From contig NZ_FZOF01000043.1 of NCBI RefSeq assembly GCF_900188405.1, positions 1 to 52,147 of the forward strand: 52,147 nucleotides of DNA, written 5' to 3'. Position numbers and translations under genes: made by a program. This stretch comes from Actinacidiphila glaucinigra. Its GTDB lineage: Bacteria > Actinomycetota > Actinomycetes > Streptomycetales > Streptomycetaceae. The notes under the pieces were generated by a model. The model had not been told where the DNA came from and made no database searches. It saw nothing but the letters and a program-made list of their open reading frames with translations. This document shows positions 8,053 to 16,339 of this stretch, piece after piece. Position 1 is the first letter of the stretch; every line of letters starts with the position of its first letter.

Positions 8053-9300
8053 TCAGCTGGTGGGGGCGGTACCGGGTCCCGCGTAGTCAGAGGTGAAGCA
8101 GGACTTGATGGCCTTCTCGGAGAGGGGGCGTCCGGCGAAGTCGAGCCGGGAAGCGACCTTGTCGTCGGGCTTGGTGTTCGGGTCGTCGTCGAACCAGAGC
8201 GACCACCAGTAGATGCCTTGCATCTTCCGTTCCTGCACGACCTGGCAGACGGCGTCGTACCATTTGGCCTGCACCTGGGGGTTGACGGCTCGCTTGACGT
8301 AGAAGTCGCCGGGGGCGTGGTAGGCGCCGTCCATGGCGCCGATGCCGGTCTCGGAGACGAGGATGTTCGGCAGCGGACCGGTGGCCTTCTTGTCCAGCCA
8401 GTCGTTCCAGCCCTTGACCAGGTCCCGGACCGGAGCGGTGTCCGGCACCTTGATGGGGAAGTAGGCGTCGACGCCGAGGTGGCTGACCGGCATGTTGATC
8501 CGGCGGGTGACGTAATTGTCCCAGTTGGCGTCGTAGGCGACCTCACCGGAGAAGTCCTTCTCGGCGTAGGTGACCAGGCTGTCCCAGCCCACGTCGCCTT
8601 CCAGGGAGTTCAGCTCGGTACCGATCACGAAGGTGTCCGCCTTCGTGTCCTGGGCGACCTTGAGGTACGGGGCGATGAACTGCTTGTACGAGGCGAACCA
8701 GGCGGAGCGCGAGTCGGGCTCGATGTTTCCGCGCCAGCCGTTCGACTGCTCCAGGGAGCCTTCGTCCAGGATCGGGCGGACGGTGGTGCGGAACCCGGCG
8801 TCCTTGAAGATCTTCAGCACGCGCTCGAGACGTTCCGGGGACGGGGTCTTGGCGCCGGCCGAGAGCTTGTTGGACGTGGCGTTCTCGATGAAGAACGGGA
8901 ACGAGACCGACACCGAGTTCGCGCCCAGGCCGATGAGGTACTTCGCCTGCTTGCCGGCCTGTGCCTCGATGAACGTGCCGGATCGTTTCTGCTTCTCCTC
9001 CTCCCAGTAGATCTGCACGCCCCACTGCGCCATGCCCTTCTTCCAGGGCTTGGCGACCTGGAGGGCCTCGGCGGGGGAAGCCGGAGAATCCGAGGGAGAA
9101 GACGGAGAGGACGCCGACGGTGTATCGGCGGCGCCGCCCTTCGGAGTGTCGGAGTCCCCGGCGTCGCCTACGGCGATCTTGGGGATCGCCGAGCCTGACT
9201 CCCAGCGAACCGGATGGTCGCCGAGGACGAAAGGGGTGCCCAGCACGAGGCTGAGGACGCTCACCGGAAAGATGGCGAGCAGGGGAAGGCGCGAGCGCAT
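8053..9300 (-). CDS. GH113-like glycoside hydrolase, exported (putative beta-mannanase)
   Basis: A 415-residue protein with an N-terminal hydrophobic signal/anchor (residues 6-24) and an Ala/Ser/Pro-rich linker (about 55-80), then a TIM-barrel hydrolase domain. The start KPWKKGMAQWGVQIYW, the acid/base candidate in IGTELNS (Glu near 228) and the nucleophile candidate in VSETGIGAMDG (Glu near 316) match the GH113 pattern; characterised GH113 enzymes are endo-beta-1,4-mannanases. The barrel ends with YWWSLWFDDD. It lies 20 bases downstream of the GT2, so synthase and hydrolase are probably co-transcribed, as in other bacterial glycan secretion systems. Family placement is by motif only. Confidence 0.82.
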   Translation of the reverse strand: MRSRLPLLAIFPVSVLSLVLGTPFVLGDHPVRWESGSAIPKIAVGDAGDSDTPKGGAADTPSASSPSSPSDSPASPAEALQVAKPWKKGMAQWGVQIYWEEEKQKRSGTFIEAQAGKQAKYLIGLGANSVSVSFPFFIENATSNKLSAGAKTPSPERLERVLKIFKDAGFRTTVRPILDEGSLEQSNGWRGNIEPDSRSAWFASYKQFIAPYLKVAQDTKADTFVIGTELNSLEGDVGWDSLVTYAEKDFSGEVAYDANWDNYVTRRINMPVSHLGVDAYFPIKVPDTAPVRDLVKGWNDWLDKKATGPLPNILVSETGIGAMDGAYHAPGDFYVKRAVNPQVQAKWYDAVCQVVQERKMQGIYWWSLWFDDDPNTKPDDKVASRLDFAGRPLSEKAIKSCFTSDYAGPGTAPTS

Positions 9301-9320
9301 GTCAGTTGTCTTCCGGGCGG

Positions 9321-10772
9321 TCAGACGGGCTTGGCGATGACGACGAACTTGTTCTCTTCGCGCCGGACGAACCTCAGGAAGCCCTTGAAGCCGCCGAGTC
9401 CCTCCATCACGGAGAAGACCGGGATGAGAGCGACCACGACGATCGGCTCCCACCACTTGCGCCGGCCGCTGGTCGACGCGACCGCGTTCAGCCGCAGACC
9501 TTCCCAGTAGGTCCAGATGACATAGGCGAAGTTGAGGGCCCAGAGGATGACCACGGACTGGGTCACGGGCGAGGTGTTCATGTCATTGATGAGCCAGCCG
9601 AAAAGCAGCACGGCTCCGATGTGCTGGAGCGGGCCGAGGATCCAGGTCGCCACACAGATGGCAAGAAACCACCGGTAGCGGAGAGGAATCGTCCGGTTGA
9701 AGCACAGTGCGACCAGACCCCAGGCCCACCGGTCGCGCTGCTTCACGAAATCCTTGGCGGTGGCGGGAGATGCGCCATAACAACGGCCGTTGAACCAGTC
9801 GCTACGCCCCGGATAAAGGCGGCAGAACGTGAGGGCGAGTTGCGCGTCCTCGACAATCGCCTTCGGGCCGAAGTCCCAGCCGATCGTGGCCTCGATCGAG
9901 GCCCGCAGAACGAGGAGTTCACCGTGCACACCGGCCACCGGGGTTCCCATTCCGGTGAGTGCCCGGAACCGCGCGATGTCGTCGGCCGGCCGAACGGCGT
10001 CGGCAAGCCAGGTGAACATGTTGACCGCGCTTTCCCGCGGATAGGTGAGGATTCCCTGGGCCATGTGCTTGGCTTCGTCGGGCCCGGCGCGCCGCTGGCG
10101 GTTGATGAACTGCGCGAGCGCCGCCGAGGTGTCGGGGCCGACCCCGGTGTCATCGTCCATGTGCAGCACCCACACATCGTCGAGTGCCTCACCCTCGGCG
10201 ATGCGCAGCTCGTGCGCGTAGTGGTTGGCACGCGCCTTGAAGCGGGTGCCGTTGGCCGTGGCGTACGCCTTGGGCACCGTGACGACACGGATCAGCGGGT
10301 GGACGGTGGCCAGCCGGTCGATGTCCGCCGCGGCCTCGCAGCCCTCTTCGGTGAGGACGTCCACGCGCATGTACGGGAACCATTCCGGCAGGTGCTCGAC
10401 GTACGAGAGCACGGAGCGCTCAAGCGCCGGATACGTGTCGTGGCGCCCGATGGTCGGCACCAGCACGATGAGGAAGTCCTGCTCGACAGGGGCGGGCGGC
10501 ACCATGTTGACGCTGCGCTTGATCCTCCGCCGGATGAGCCACGCGCCCTGGATACCCACGAGCACGCCCACGACGGGCAGCGACCAGACGATGCTCAGCG
10601 CCCAACTGAGCGGGGTCCGGCTGGGCGAGTACGACCACAGACCGAAAGCCAGCAGCAGCGTGAAGGGGATCAGGAACGGCAGGATCCCCGGCTTCCAAGC
10701 GGCGGTGCGTTGTGCCAACTTGGCGTTGTGGCGCGAGTGCGGCACAACCCCATCGACCTGTGTGACGGCCAT
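9321..10772 (-). CDS. Membrane glycosyltransferase family 2, egghead-like (putative beta-mannosyltransferase/synthase)
   Basis: A 483-residue processive-looking GT2. Two transmembrane segments lie near residues 29-75, then a cytoplasmic GT-A domain with a D-D-D metal motif (HMDDDTGVGP, about 205), the acceptor-site ED in VEDAQL (about 307) and the Q-x-x-R-W motif as QRDRWAWG (about 344), followed by three or four C-terminal membrane segments. The layout and motif spacing resemble the egghead (Egh) branch, whose animal members transfer beta-1,4-mannose. It would polymerise or extend a glycan at the membrane. The ATG at 10,772 follows AGGGGAG at a long spacing. It is the first gene of a leftward run with the GH113-like, nucleotidyltransferase and acyltransferase genes. 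Confidence 0.85.
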   Translation of the reverse strand: MAVTQVDGVVPHSRHNAKLAQRTAAWKPGILPFLIPFTLLLAFGLWSYSPSRTPLSWALSIVWSLPVVGVLVGIQGAWLIRRRIKRSVNMVPPAPVEQDFLIVLVPTIGRHDTYPALERSVLSYVEHLPEWFPYMRVDVLTEEGCEAAADIDRLATVHPLIRVVTVPKAYATANGTRFKARANHYAHELRIAEGEALDDVWVLHMDDDTGVGPDTSAALAQFINRQRRAGPDEAKHMAQGILTYPRESAVNMFTWLADAVRPADDIARFRALTGMGTPVAGVHGELLVLRASIEATIGWDFGPKAIVEDAQLALTFCRLYPGRSDWFNGRCYGASPATAKDFVKQRDRWAWGLVALCFNRTIPLRYRWFLAICVATWILGPLQHIGAVLLFGWLINDMNTSPVTQSVVILWALNFAYVIWTYWEGLRLNAVASTSGRRKWWEPIVVVALIPVFSVMEGLGGFKGFLRFVRREENKFVVIAKPV

Positions 10773-11177
10773 GGCGACTGTTGAACTCCCCTGAAGATGA
10801 CAATGCGTTGAGGCAGCGAAAACCCCGGTCATGGCACGGCTGGGCGTACCACGACAACGTCCCGAGCCCCCACCCCTCAAACGACTTTCGGACGTTTAGC
10901 CAGTGGCGGTCAGATGCCCCCCAGGCATCGAAACTACTGACCGAACAGGAGCACGATCCTCGCACGCGTGCACCATGCAAGGGAATCCCATGGAGAACTT
11001 GTGTTCAAAAGTTAACCGTACGATACACGTGACGCTCGAGAGGCGAGCTCGGTGACCTGGCCTTTTGGGCCTCCGCTGATCGAATTCCCCGGGTCGTGAG
11101 AACTTTCACGCCATCTCCGTACAACCCTTTCAGGTTGTCGCTGTACGGCTCATCGCACATGAGCGCCGTGCGCTCGA
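10773..11177. promoter_or_regulatory. Intergenic region upstream of the glycan operon; putative weak hairpin
   Basis: This 405-base gap separates the GH26 gene from the GT2 operon. It is visibly AT-richer than its surroundings around 10,990-11,030 and so probably holds the operon promoter, although I cannot place convincing -35/-10 boxes. A stem ACAACC/GGTTGT (11,121-11,126 and 11,133-11,138) with a six-base loop lies just downstream of the GH26 stop and could act as its terminator. No gene is apparent. Confidence 0.45.
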
Positions 11178-12527
11178 TCAGCGATCAAGCGAGGACTTGT
11201 GCAGTGATCCCCAGTCGAAACGTCCGCCTTGTGCCGAAGTGCCGCCGGTGAGAATGGCCGACGCGTAGTAGGTCCGCTGCACATCCGATGGCGAGTTGTG
11301 CTTCGTCAGTCCGCTGCCCCATACGCTCCAGATCACCCATGGCGCCGCCGTGAGCGTGGCGGGCTGCGCGGCGGAGAGCGGGACGTGGAAGGATTCCGCC
11401 ATCATGCGCGGTTTGTCGTAGCGCGCCAGCCCCCGGTACCAGATCTGCGTCCACGGTTCCCCCCGGAACGGCCGCTCCGGCGTGTCGCTGTAGTCGTCGA
11501 CTCCCACCACGTCGACGTATTCACTGCCCGGGTAGTACGCCCAGGGATCGGTGCCGTGCTTCCCATCCCAGGGACTGGGCGCCCAGACGAAGATCAGGTT
11601 GTGCAGGCCTCGGGTGCCGACGAGGTAGTCGTACATCGTCTGCCACAGTTTCCTGTACAACTCGGGGCGCTGGCCGGCCCACCAGAATCCGCCGGCGCAG
11701 TCACGCGCGTTCATCTCGTGGTACGGCCGCAGCAGCACCGGTACATCACGAGCAGCGAGGTAGGACAGGTGGTCGGCGAGGAAGGACAGGTCGACCAGCA
11801 GATCATGCTGCTCGGCCGTGCCGGGCGTCACCACCCGGGCAAACCATTTCGGGTCGTGGGCTGCGGGTGAGTTGCGGCACAACGTGTGGGTGAAGCCCTT
11901 CACCGGGCTGCCCGGATAGGGCTCGTGGAACGACATACCGGCGATGCCCGCCGGGCCACCACCGTTGCCCGGCAGTGTCACCGTGGCGCCGTCGGAGCAG
12001 TCCCGGCGGGGGGCGGAAGCGGAGCCCATCCCCTCCCACACGCCGGCGGCCAGGTCCACGGCGTCGTTGGTGTAGCCCCAGTACGGGCGGCAACTCGGCC
12101 ACGCGGCCGAGTAGGGGCGCGGCTCACCGACACCCCAGGACGACTGCTGGTATCCGGGCCCCAGGTCCACCTCCAGGAAACCTGGGAACCGCCCGGTGAT
12201 GTCGGCGGGTTTGCGGTAGTAGTAGCCAGGCGGCTTGCGGCCCGGGTAGTCGCCGTAGGTGGCGTTGTAGCGTTCGTTCTGCAGCTCATCGTGCTGGCCG
12301 ATGACGGTGTGGGTGGGCCGGCCGGCGCGGGCGTCGTTCTCCAGCCCGGCGAGCATCGTGTACACCGCGCGAGCCGACGAGGACGCCTGGGGGTCCCGGA
12401 CTCGCACATCCGTCACGATCTGCCGCGCAGCGACTGCGCCCATCTGCGCCGAGTCCGGCCCGATCAGTGGCAGCAGTACCCCCAGTACCACGCCGAACAG
12501 GGCGTATCGAATCCACCCCTTGCGCAT
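11178..12527 (-). CDS. GH26-family glycoside hydrolase, exported (putative beta-mannanase)
   Basis: A 449-residue protein with a signal/anchor at its N-terminus (MRKGWIRYALFGVVLGVLL) and a GH26 TIM barrel. GH26 landmarks are present: the GQHDE start block, the acid/base Glu in LLRPYHEMN (Glu near 270) followed by WWAG, and the nucleophile Glu in MAESFH (near 377). Most characterised GH26 enzymes hydrolyse beta-1,4-mannan. The start chosen is the ATG at 12,527, directly before the signal peptide, with GGGGGA upstream. It is in the same orientation as, and 405 bases upstream of, the GT2 operon. A second mannanase-type fold beside the GH113-like protein supports a mannan theme. Confidence 0.88.
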   Translation of the reverse strand: MRKGWIRYALFGVVLGVLLPLIGPDSAQMGAVAARQIVTDVRVRDPQASSSARAVYTMLAGLENDARAGRPTHTVIGQHDELQNERYNATYGDYPGRKPPGYYYRKPADITGRFPGFLEVDLGPGYQQSSWGVGEPRPYSAAWPSCRPYWGYTNDAVDLAAGVWEGMGSASAPRRDCSDGATVTLPGNGGGPAGIAGMSFHEPYPGSPVKGFTHTLCRNSPAAHDPKWFARVVTPGTAEQHDLLVDLSFLADHLSYLAARDVPVLLRPYHEMNARDCAGGFWWAGQRPELYRKLWQTMYDYLVGTRGLHNLIFVWAPSPWDGKHGTDPWAYYPGSEYVDVVGVDDYSDTPERPFRGEPWTQIWYRGLARYDKPRMMAESFHVPLSAAQPATLTAAPWVIWSVWGSGLTKHNSPSDVQRTYYASAILTGGTSAQGGRFDWGSLHKSSLDR

Positions 12528-12634
12528 CAGGAAAAGTCCCCCAGGCAGTGCGGGGCCGTCACCGAGGCGCCGGCCCGCTCGATTTTCGGCGCGCGCCGGC
12601 GCCACTGTTCACGCTGCGGGCACGTGCCGCGCGG

Positions 12635-13756
12635 TCAGCGGTGGTGCGTCGGCGACACCGTGACCTCGACCCGCTGGAACTCCTTCAGCTCGGAGTAGCC
12701 GGTCGTGGCCATCGCGCGCCGCAGCGCGCCGAAGAAGTTCATGGAGCCGTCGGGCGCCTGCGAGGGGCCGAGCAGGATCTGCTCGGTCGTGCCGGCGGTG
12801 CCCAGGTTCATGCGCTTGCCGCGCGGCAGCTCCTCGTGGGTGGCCTCCATGCCCCAGTGGAAGCCGCGGCCGGGCGCGTCGGTGGCGCGGGCCAGCGGGG
12901 AGCCCATCATCACCGAGTCGGCGCCGCAGGCGATCGCCTTGGGCAGGTCGCCGCTGGAGCCGAAGCCGCCGTCGGCGATGACGTGCACATAGCGGCCGCC
13001 GGACTCGTCCATGTAGTCGCGCCGGGCCGCGGCCACGTCGGCGACCGCGGTCGCCATCGGCACCTGGATGCCGAGGACGTTGCGGGTGGTGTGGGCGGCG
13101 CCGCCGCCGAAGCCGACGAGGACGCCCGCGGCGCCGGTGCGCATCAGGTGCAGCGCGGCGGTGTAGGTGGCGCAGCCTCCGACGATGACCGGGACGTCGA
13201 GCTCGTAGATGAACTGCTTCAGGTTGAGCGGCTCGTGGGAGCCCGACACGTGCTCGGCGGAGACCGTCGTGCCGCGGATGACGAAGATGTCCACGCCCGC
13301 GTCGACCACGGCCTTGGAGAACTGCGCGGTGCGCTGCGGGGAGAGCGCGGCGGCCGTGACCACACCGGCGTCGCGCACCTCCTTGATGCGCTGCCCGATC
13401 AGCTCCTCCTTGATCGGCGCCGCGTAGAGCTCCTGCAGGCGCCGGGTGACGGAGGCGTCGTCCAGCTCGGCGATCTCGGCGAGCAGCGGCTCGGGGTCCT
13501 CGTAGCGGGTCCACAGGCCCTCGAGGTTGAGCACGCCGAGGCCGCCGAGGTTGCCGATGCGGATCGCGGTCTCCGGGGATACCACGGAGTCCATCGGGGC
13601 CGCGAGGAAGGGCAGCTCGAAGCGGTAGGCGTCGATCTGCCAGGCGATCGAGACCTCCTTGGGGTCCCGCGTACGGCGGCTCGGGACGACGGCGATGTCG
13701 TCGAATGCGTATGCCCTGCGGCCGCGCTTGCCCCGCCCGATCTCGATCTCAGTCAC
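12635..13756 (-). CDS. guaB3: GuaB3-family IMP dehydrogenase-like protein (CBS-less, catalytic Cys replaced)
   Basis: A 373-residue member of the IMP dehydrogenase/GMP reductase superfamily that lacks the two CBS domains of true IMPDH. The TIM barrel is recognisable: YAFDDIAVVPS, LPFLAAPMDSVVSPE, VIADGGFGSSGD and MMGSPLA. The loop that in IMPDH reads GPGSICTTR reads GFGGGAAHTTR here, so the catalytic Cys is His222. Actinobacteria usually carry this paralogue beside guaB, as here (106 bases apart, same strand). With the thiolate missing, normal IMPDH or GMP reductase catalysis is unlikely; a regulatory or partner role is inference. Confidence 0.92.
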   Translation of the reverse strand: MTEIEIGRGKRGRRAYAFDDIAVVPSRRTRDPKEVSIAWQIDAYRFELPFLAAPMDSVVSPETAIRIGNLGGLGVLNLEGLWTRYEDPEPLLAEIAELDDASVTRRLQELYAAPIKEELIGQRIKEVRDAGVVTAAALSPQRTAQFSKAVVDAGVDIFVIRGTTVSAEHVSGSHEPLNLKQFIYELDVPVIVGGCATYTAALHLMRTGAAGVLVGFGGGAAHTTRNVLGIQVPMATAVADVAAARRDYMDESGGRYVHVIADGGFGSSGDLPKAIACGADSVMMGSPLARATDAPGRGFHWGMEATHEELPRGKRMNLGTAGTTEQILLGPSQAPDGSMNFFGALRRAMATTGYSELKEFQRVEVTVSPTHHR

Positions 13757-13814
13757 TTCGCTATGCCTTTCCTTCGTGGCCTGCCCGTCCAGTATCCCAG
13801 GCAGGGCAGCCGGA

Positions 13815-13841
13815 AGCCCGCGGCCGTGCGGGCCGCGGGCT
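13815..13841 (-). terminator. Stem-loop terminator after guaB
   Basis: A perfect 11-base stem (13,815-13,825 with 13,831-13,841; arm AGCCCGCGGCC) closes a five-base loop in the 106-base gap between guaB and guaB3. It has no U-tract, as is common in Streptomyces. It may reduce read-through into guaB3. Confidence 0.7.
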
Positions 13842-13862
13842 CCGGATCGTCCGCTCGTACCG

Positions 13863-15365
13863 TCAGCGCCCGTGGTAGTTCGGCGCCTCGGTGGTCATCT
13901 GGATGTCGTGCGGGTGGCTCTCCTTGAGACCGGCCGCGGTGATCCGCACGAAGCGGCCCTTCTCCTTGAGCTCGGGGATCGTCGCGGAGCCGACGTAGCC
14001 CATGGAGGAGCGCAGGCCGCCGATGAGCTGGTGGGCCACCGCGGAGAGCGGGCCGCGGTAGGGCACCTGGCCCTCGATGCCCTCGGGGACGAGCTTGTCC
14101 TCGGAGAGCACGTTGTCCTGGAAGTAGCGGTCCTTGGAGTACGACTGGGCCTGCCCGCGCGACTGCATCGCGCCGAGCGAACCCATGCCGCGGTACGACT
14201 TGAACTGCTTGCCGTTGATGAAGAGCAGCTCGCCCGGCGACTCCTCGCAGCCCGCGAGGAGGCTGCCCAGCATGACGGTGTCCGCGCCGGCCGCGATGGC
14301 TTTGGCGATGTCGCCGGAGTACTGCAGGCCGCCGTCGCCGATGAGCGGGACGCCGGCCGGGCCGGCCGCCAGGGAGGCCTCGTAGATCGCCGTCACCTGG
14401 GGCGCGCCGACGCCGGCGACCACGCGGGTGGTGCAGATGGAGCCGGGGCCGACACCGACCTTGATGCCGTCGGCGCCCGCGTCGATCAGCGCCTGGGCGC
14501 CGTCACGGGTGGCGACGTTGCCGGCCACCACGTCGATCCTGATGTTGGCCTTGACCTTGGCGACCATGTCGAGGATGCCGCGGCTGTGGCCGTGCGCGCT
14601 GTCGATGACCAGGAAGTCGGCACCGGCCTCGACCAGCCGCTGGGCGCGGACGAAGGACTCGTCGCCGACGCCCACCGCGGCGCCGACCAGCAGCCTGCCC
14701 TCGGCGTCCTTGGCGGCGTTGGGGTACTTCTCGGCCTTCACGAAGTCCTTGACCGTGATCAGGCCCTTGAGGCGGCCCTCGTCGTCGACGAGCGGCAGCT
14801 TCTCGATCTTGTGCTTGCGCAGCAGGTCCATCGCCTCGACGCCGGAGATGCCGACCTTGCCGGTGACCAGCGGCATCGGCGTCATGACCTCGCGGACCTG
14901 CTGGGAGCGGTCGCTCTCGAAGGCCATGTCGCGGTTGGTCACGATGCCCAGCAGCCGGCCGGAGGCGTCGGTGACGGGGACGCCGCTGATGCGGAACTTG
15001 CCGCACAGGGCGTCGGCCTCGGCGAGGGTGGCGTCGGGGTGGACGGTGATCGGGTCGGTCACCATGCCGGACTCGGACCGCTTCACCAGGTCGACCTGGT
15101 TGACCTGGTCCTCGACGGACAGGTTGCGGTGGAGCACGCCCACACCGCCCTGGCGGGCCATCGCGATGGCCATCCGCGCCTCGGTGACCTTGTCCATCGC
15201 CGCCGACAGCAGCGGGATGTTCACGCTGACGTTCCGGGAGACCTTCGAGCGGGTGTCGACCTGGTTCGGCACGACGTCCGACGCACCTGGGAGCAGCAGC
15301 ACATCGTCGTAGGTGAGTCCGAGCAGCCCGAACTTGTCGGCTACTCCGTCGGCGTTCAGCGTCAT
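13863..15365 (-). CDS. guaB: Inosine-5'-monophosphate dehydrogenase
   Basis: A 500-residue IMPDH, the NAD+-dependent enzyme that oxidises IMP to XMP in GMP synthesis. The order is N-terminal barrel (GLTYDDVLLLPGAS, LLSAAMDKVTE), two CBS domains (about 95-225, with VTNRDMAFE and ITVKDFVKAEKYP), then the barrel continues with the active-site loop GVGPGSICTTR carrying the catalytic Cys, and YRGMGSLGAM. The ATG at 15,365 has GGGAAGG upstream. It is followed by guaB3 on the same strand. Confidence 0.98.
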   Translation of the reverse strand: MTLNADGVADKFGLLGLTYDDVLLLPGASDVVPNQVDTRSKVSRNVSVNIPLLSAAMDKVTEARMAIAMARQGGVGVLHRNLSVEDQVNQVDLVKRSESGMVTDPITVHPDATLAEADALCGKFRISGVPVTDASGRLLGIVTNRDMAFESDRSQQVREVMTPMPLVTGKVGISGVEAMDLLRKHKIEKLPLVDDEGRLKGLITVKDFVKAEKYPNAAKDAEGRLLVGAAVGVGDESFVRAQRLVEAGADFLVIDSAHGHSRGILDMVAKVKANIRIDVVAGNVATRDGAQALIDAGADGIKVGVGPGSICTTRVVAGVGAPQVTAIYEASLAAGPAGVPLIGDGGLQYSGDIAKAIAAGADTVMLGSLLAGCEESPGELLFINGKQFKSYRGMGSLGAMQSRGQAQSYSKDRYFQDNVLSEDKLVPEGIEGQVPYRGPLSAVAHQLIGGLRSSMGYVGSATIPELKEKGRFVRITAAGLKESHPHDIQMTTEAPNYHGR

Positions 15366-15463
15366 GACACCTTCCCCATGGTCTTGCCCGGCGAGATGTT
15401 CAATGCTAATGGCTCCCGCGGGAAACCAATTCCGCCCCCGGGGCGGGGCCGGGCAGGGGTGGA

Positions 15464-16240
15464 CTAGGCGCTCAACCCGGGGGCGCCCGCGGCCGCTTCC
15501 TCCGCCAGCGCCCGCAGCCGGGACAGCGCGCGGTGCTGGGCGACCCGGACGGCGCCCGGCGACATGCCGAGCACCTGACCGGTCTCCTCCGCGGTGAGGC
15601 CCACGGCGACGCGGAGCAGCACCAGCTCCCGCTGGTGCTCCGGGAGGTTGGCGAGCAGCTTCTTCGCCCACTCCGCGTCGCTGCTGAGCAGCGCCCGCTC
15701 CTCGGGCCCGAGCGAGTCGTCCGGCTGCTCGGGCATCTCGTCGGAGGGCACGGCCGTCGAGCCCGGACCGCGCATGGCGGCCCGCTGGAGGTCGGCGACC
15801 TTGTGTGCCGCGATGCCGAAGACGAAGGCCTCGAAGGGCCGGCCCTGGTCCCGGTAGCGGGGCAGGGCGCACAGCACCGCGAGGCAGACCTCCTGGGCGA
15901 GGTCCTCCACGAAGTGGCGCGCGTCACCCGGCAGCCGCGACAGCCTGGTACGGCAGTAGCGCTGGGCGAGTGGGTGCACATGGGCGAGCAGATCGTGCGT
16001 CGCCTGCTCGTCGCCTTCCACGGCTCGACGTACGAGTGCCCCTATGGCTGTCTCATTGCCGGTGGCCTCGTCGCGCATCCGTCCATAGTGCATCGCCGCG
16101 GGCCGCTCCGTGGGCTCACACCCGTGGTTGTGCTCCGAAGCGTTATGCGGAGTGCCGTGCGGAGCGTTCCGAGGGGCCGCACCGGCCGTAGTCATGTCAT
16201 GCACCCGCCGCCCCGCCCGACCGTTTCCCCGAGAGTCCAT
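15464..16240 (-). CDS. SigD-like ECF RNA polymerase sigma factor
   Basis: A sigma-70 family protein of up to 258 residues. Region 2 begins around residue 62 (ALVRRAVEGDEQATHDLL) and contains the AQEVCLAVLCALPRYRDQGR block; region 4 (LPEHQRELVLLRVAVGLTAEETGQVLGMSPGAVRVAQHRAL) forms the C-terminal helix-turn-helix. The sequence and its place beside guaB match mycobacterial SigD closely. The start is uncertain: the ATG at 16,240 is the farthest in frame, but an internal ATG such as that at codon 16, or one just before region 2 (codons 50 or 55), is possible because the first 50 residues look poorly conserved. No anti-sigma gene is adjacent. Confidence 0.88.
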   Translation of the reverse strand: MDSRGNGRAGRRVHDMTTAGAAPRNAPHGTPHNASEHNHGCEPTERPAAMHYGRMRDEATGNETAIGALVRRAVEGDEQATHDLLAHVHPLAQRYCRTRLSRLPGDARHFVEDLAQEVCLAVLCALPRYRDQGRPFEAFVFGIAAHKVADLQRAAMRGPGSTAVPSDEMPEQPDDSLGPEERALLSSDAEWAKKLLANLPEHQRELVLLRVAVGLTAEETGQVLGMSPGAVRVAQHRALSRLRALAEEAAAGAPGLSA

Positions 16241-16280
16241 ACCTCAAGCATGCGCCCTCGGCGCGGAAACCGGTACGAGC

Positions 16281-16302
16281 GGGGCAGCCGCACAGCCGCC
16301 CC
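16281..16302 (-). terminator. Possible stem-loop downstream of bldM
   Basis: GGGGC and GCCCC arms (16,281-16,285 and 16,298-16,302) with an extra inner GC/GC pair lie in the 99-base gap after bldM. The stem is short, so this is only a candidate terminator. Confidence 0.4.
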
Positions 16303-16339
16303 ACAGCTCATCGGCCCCTCAGCCCTCAAAGCCGCTGCC

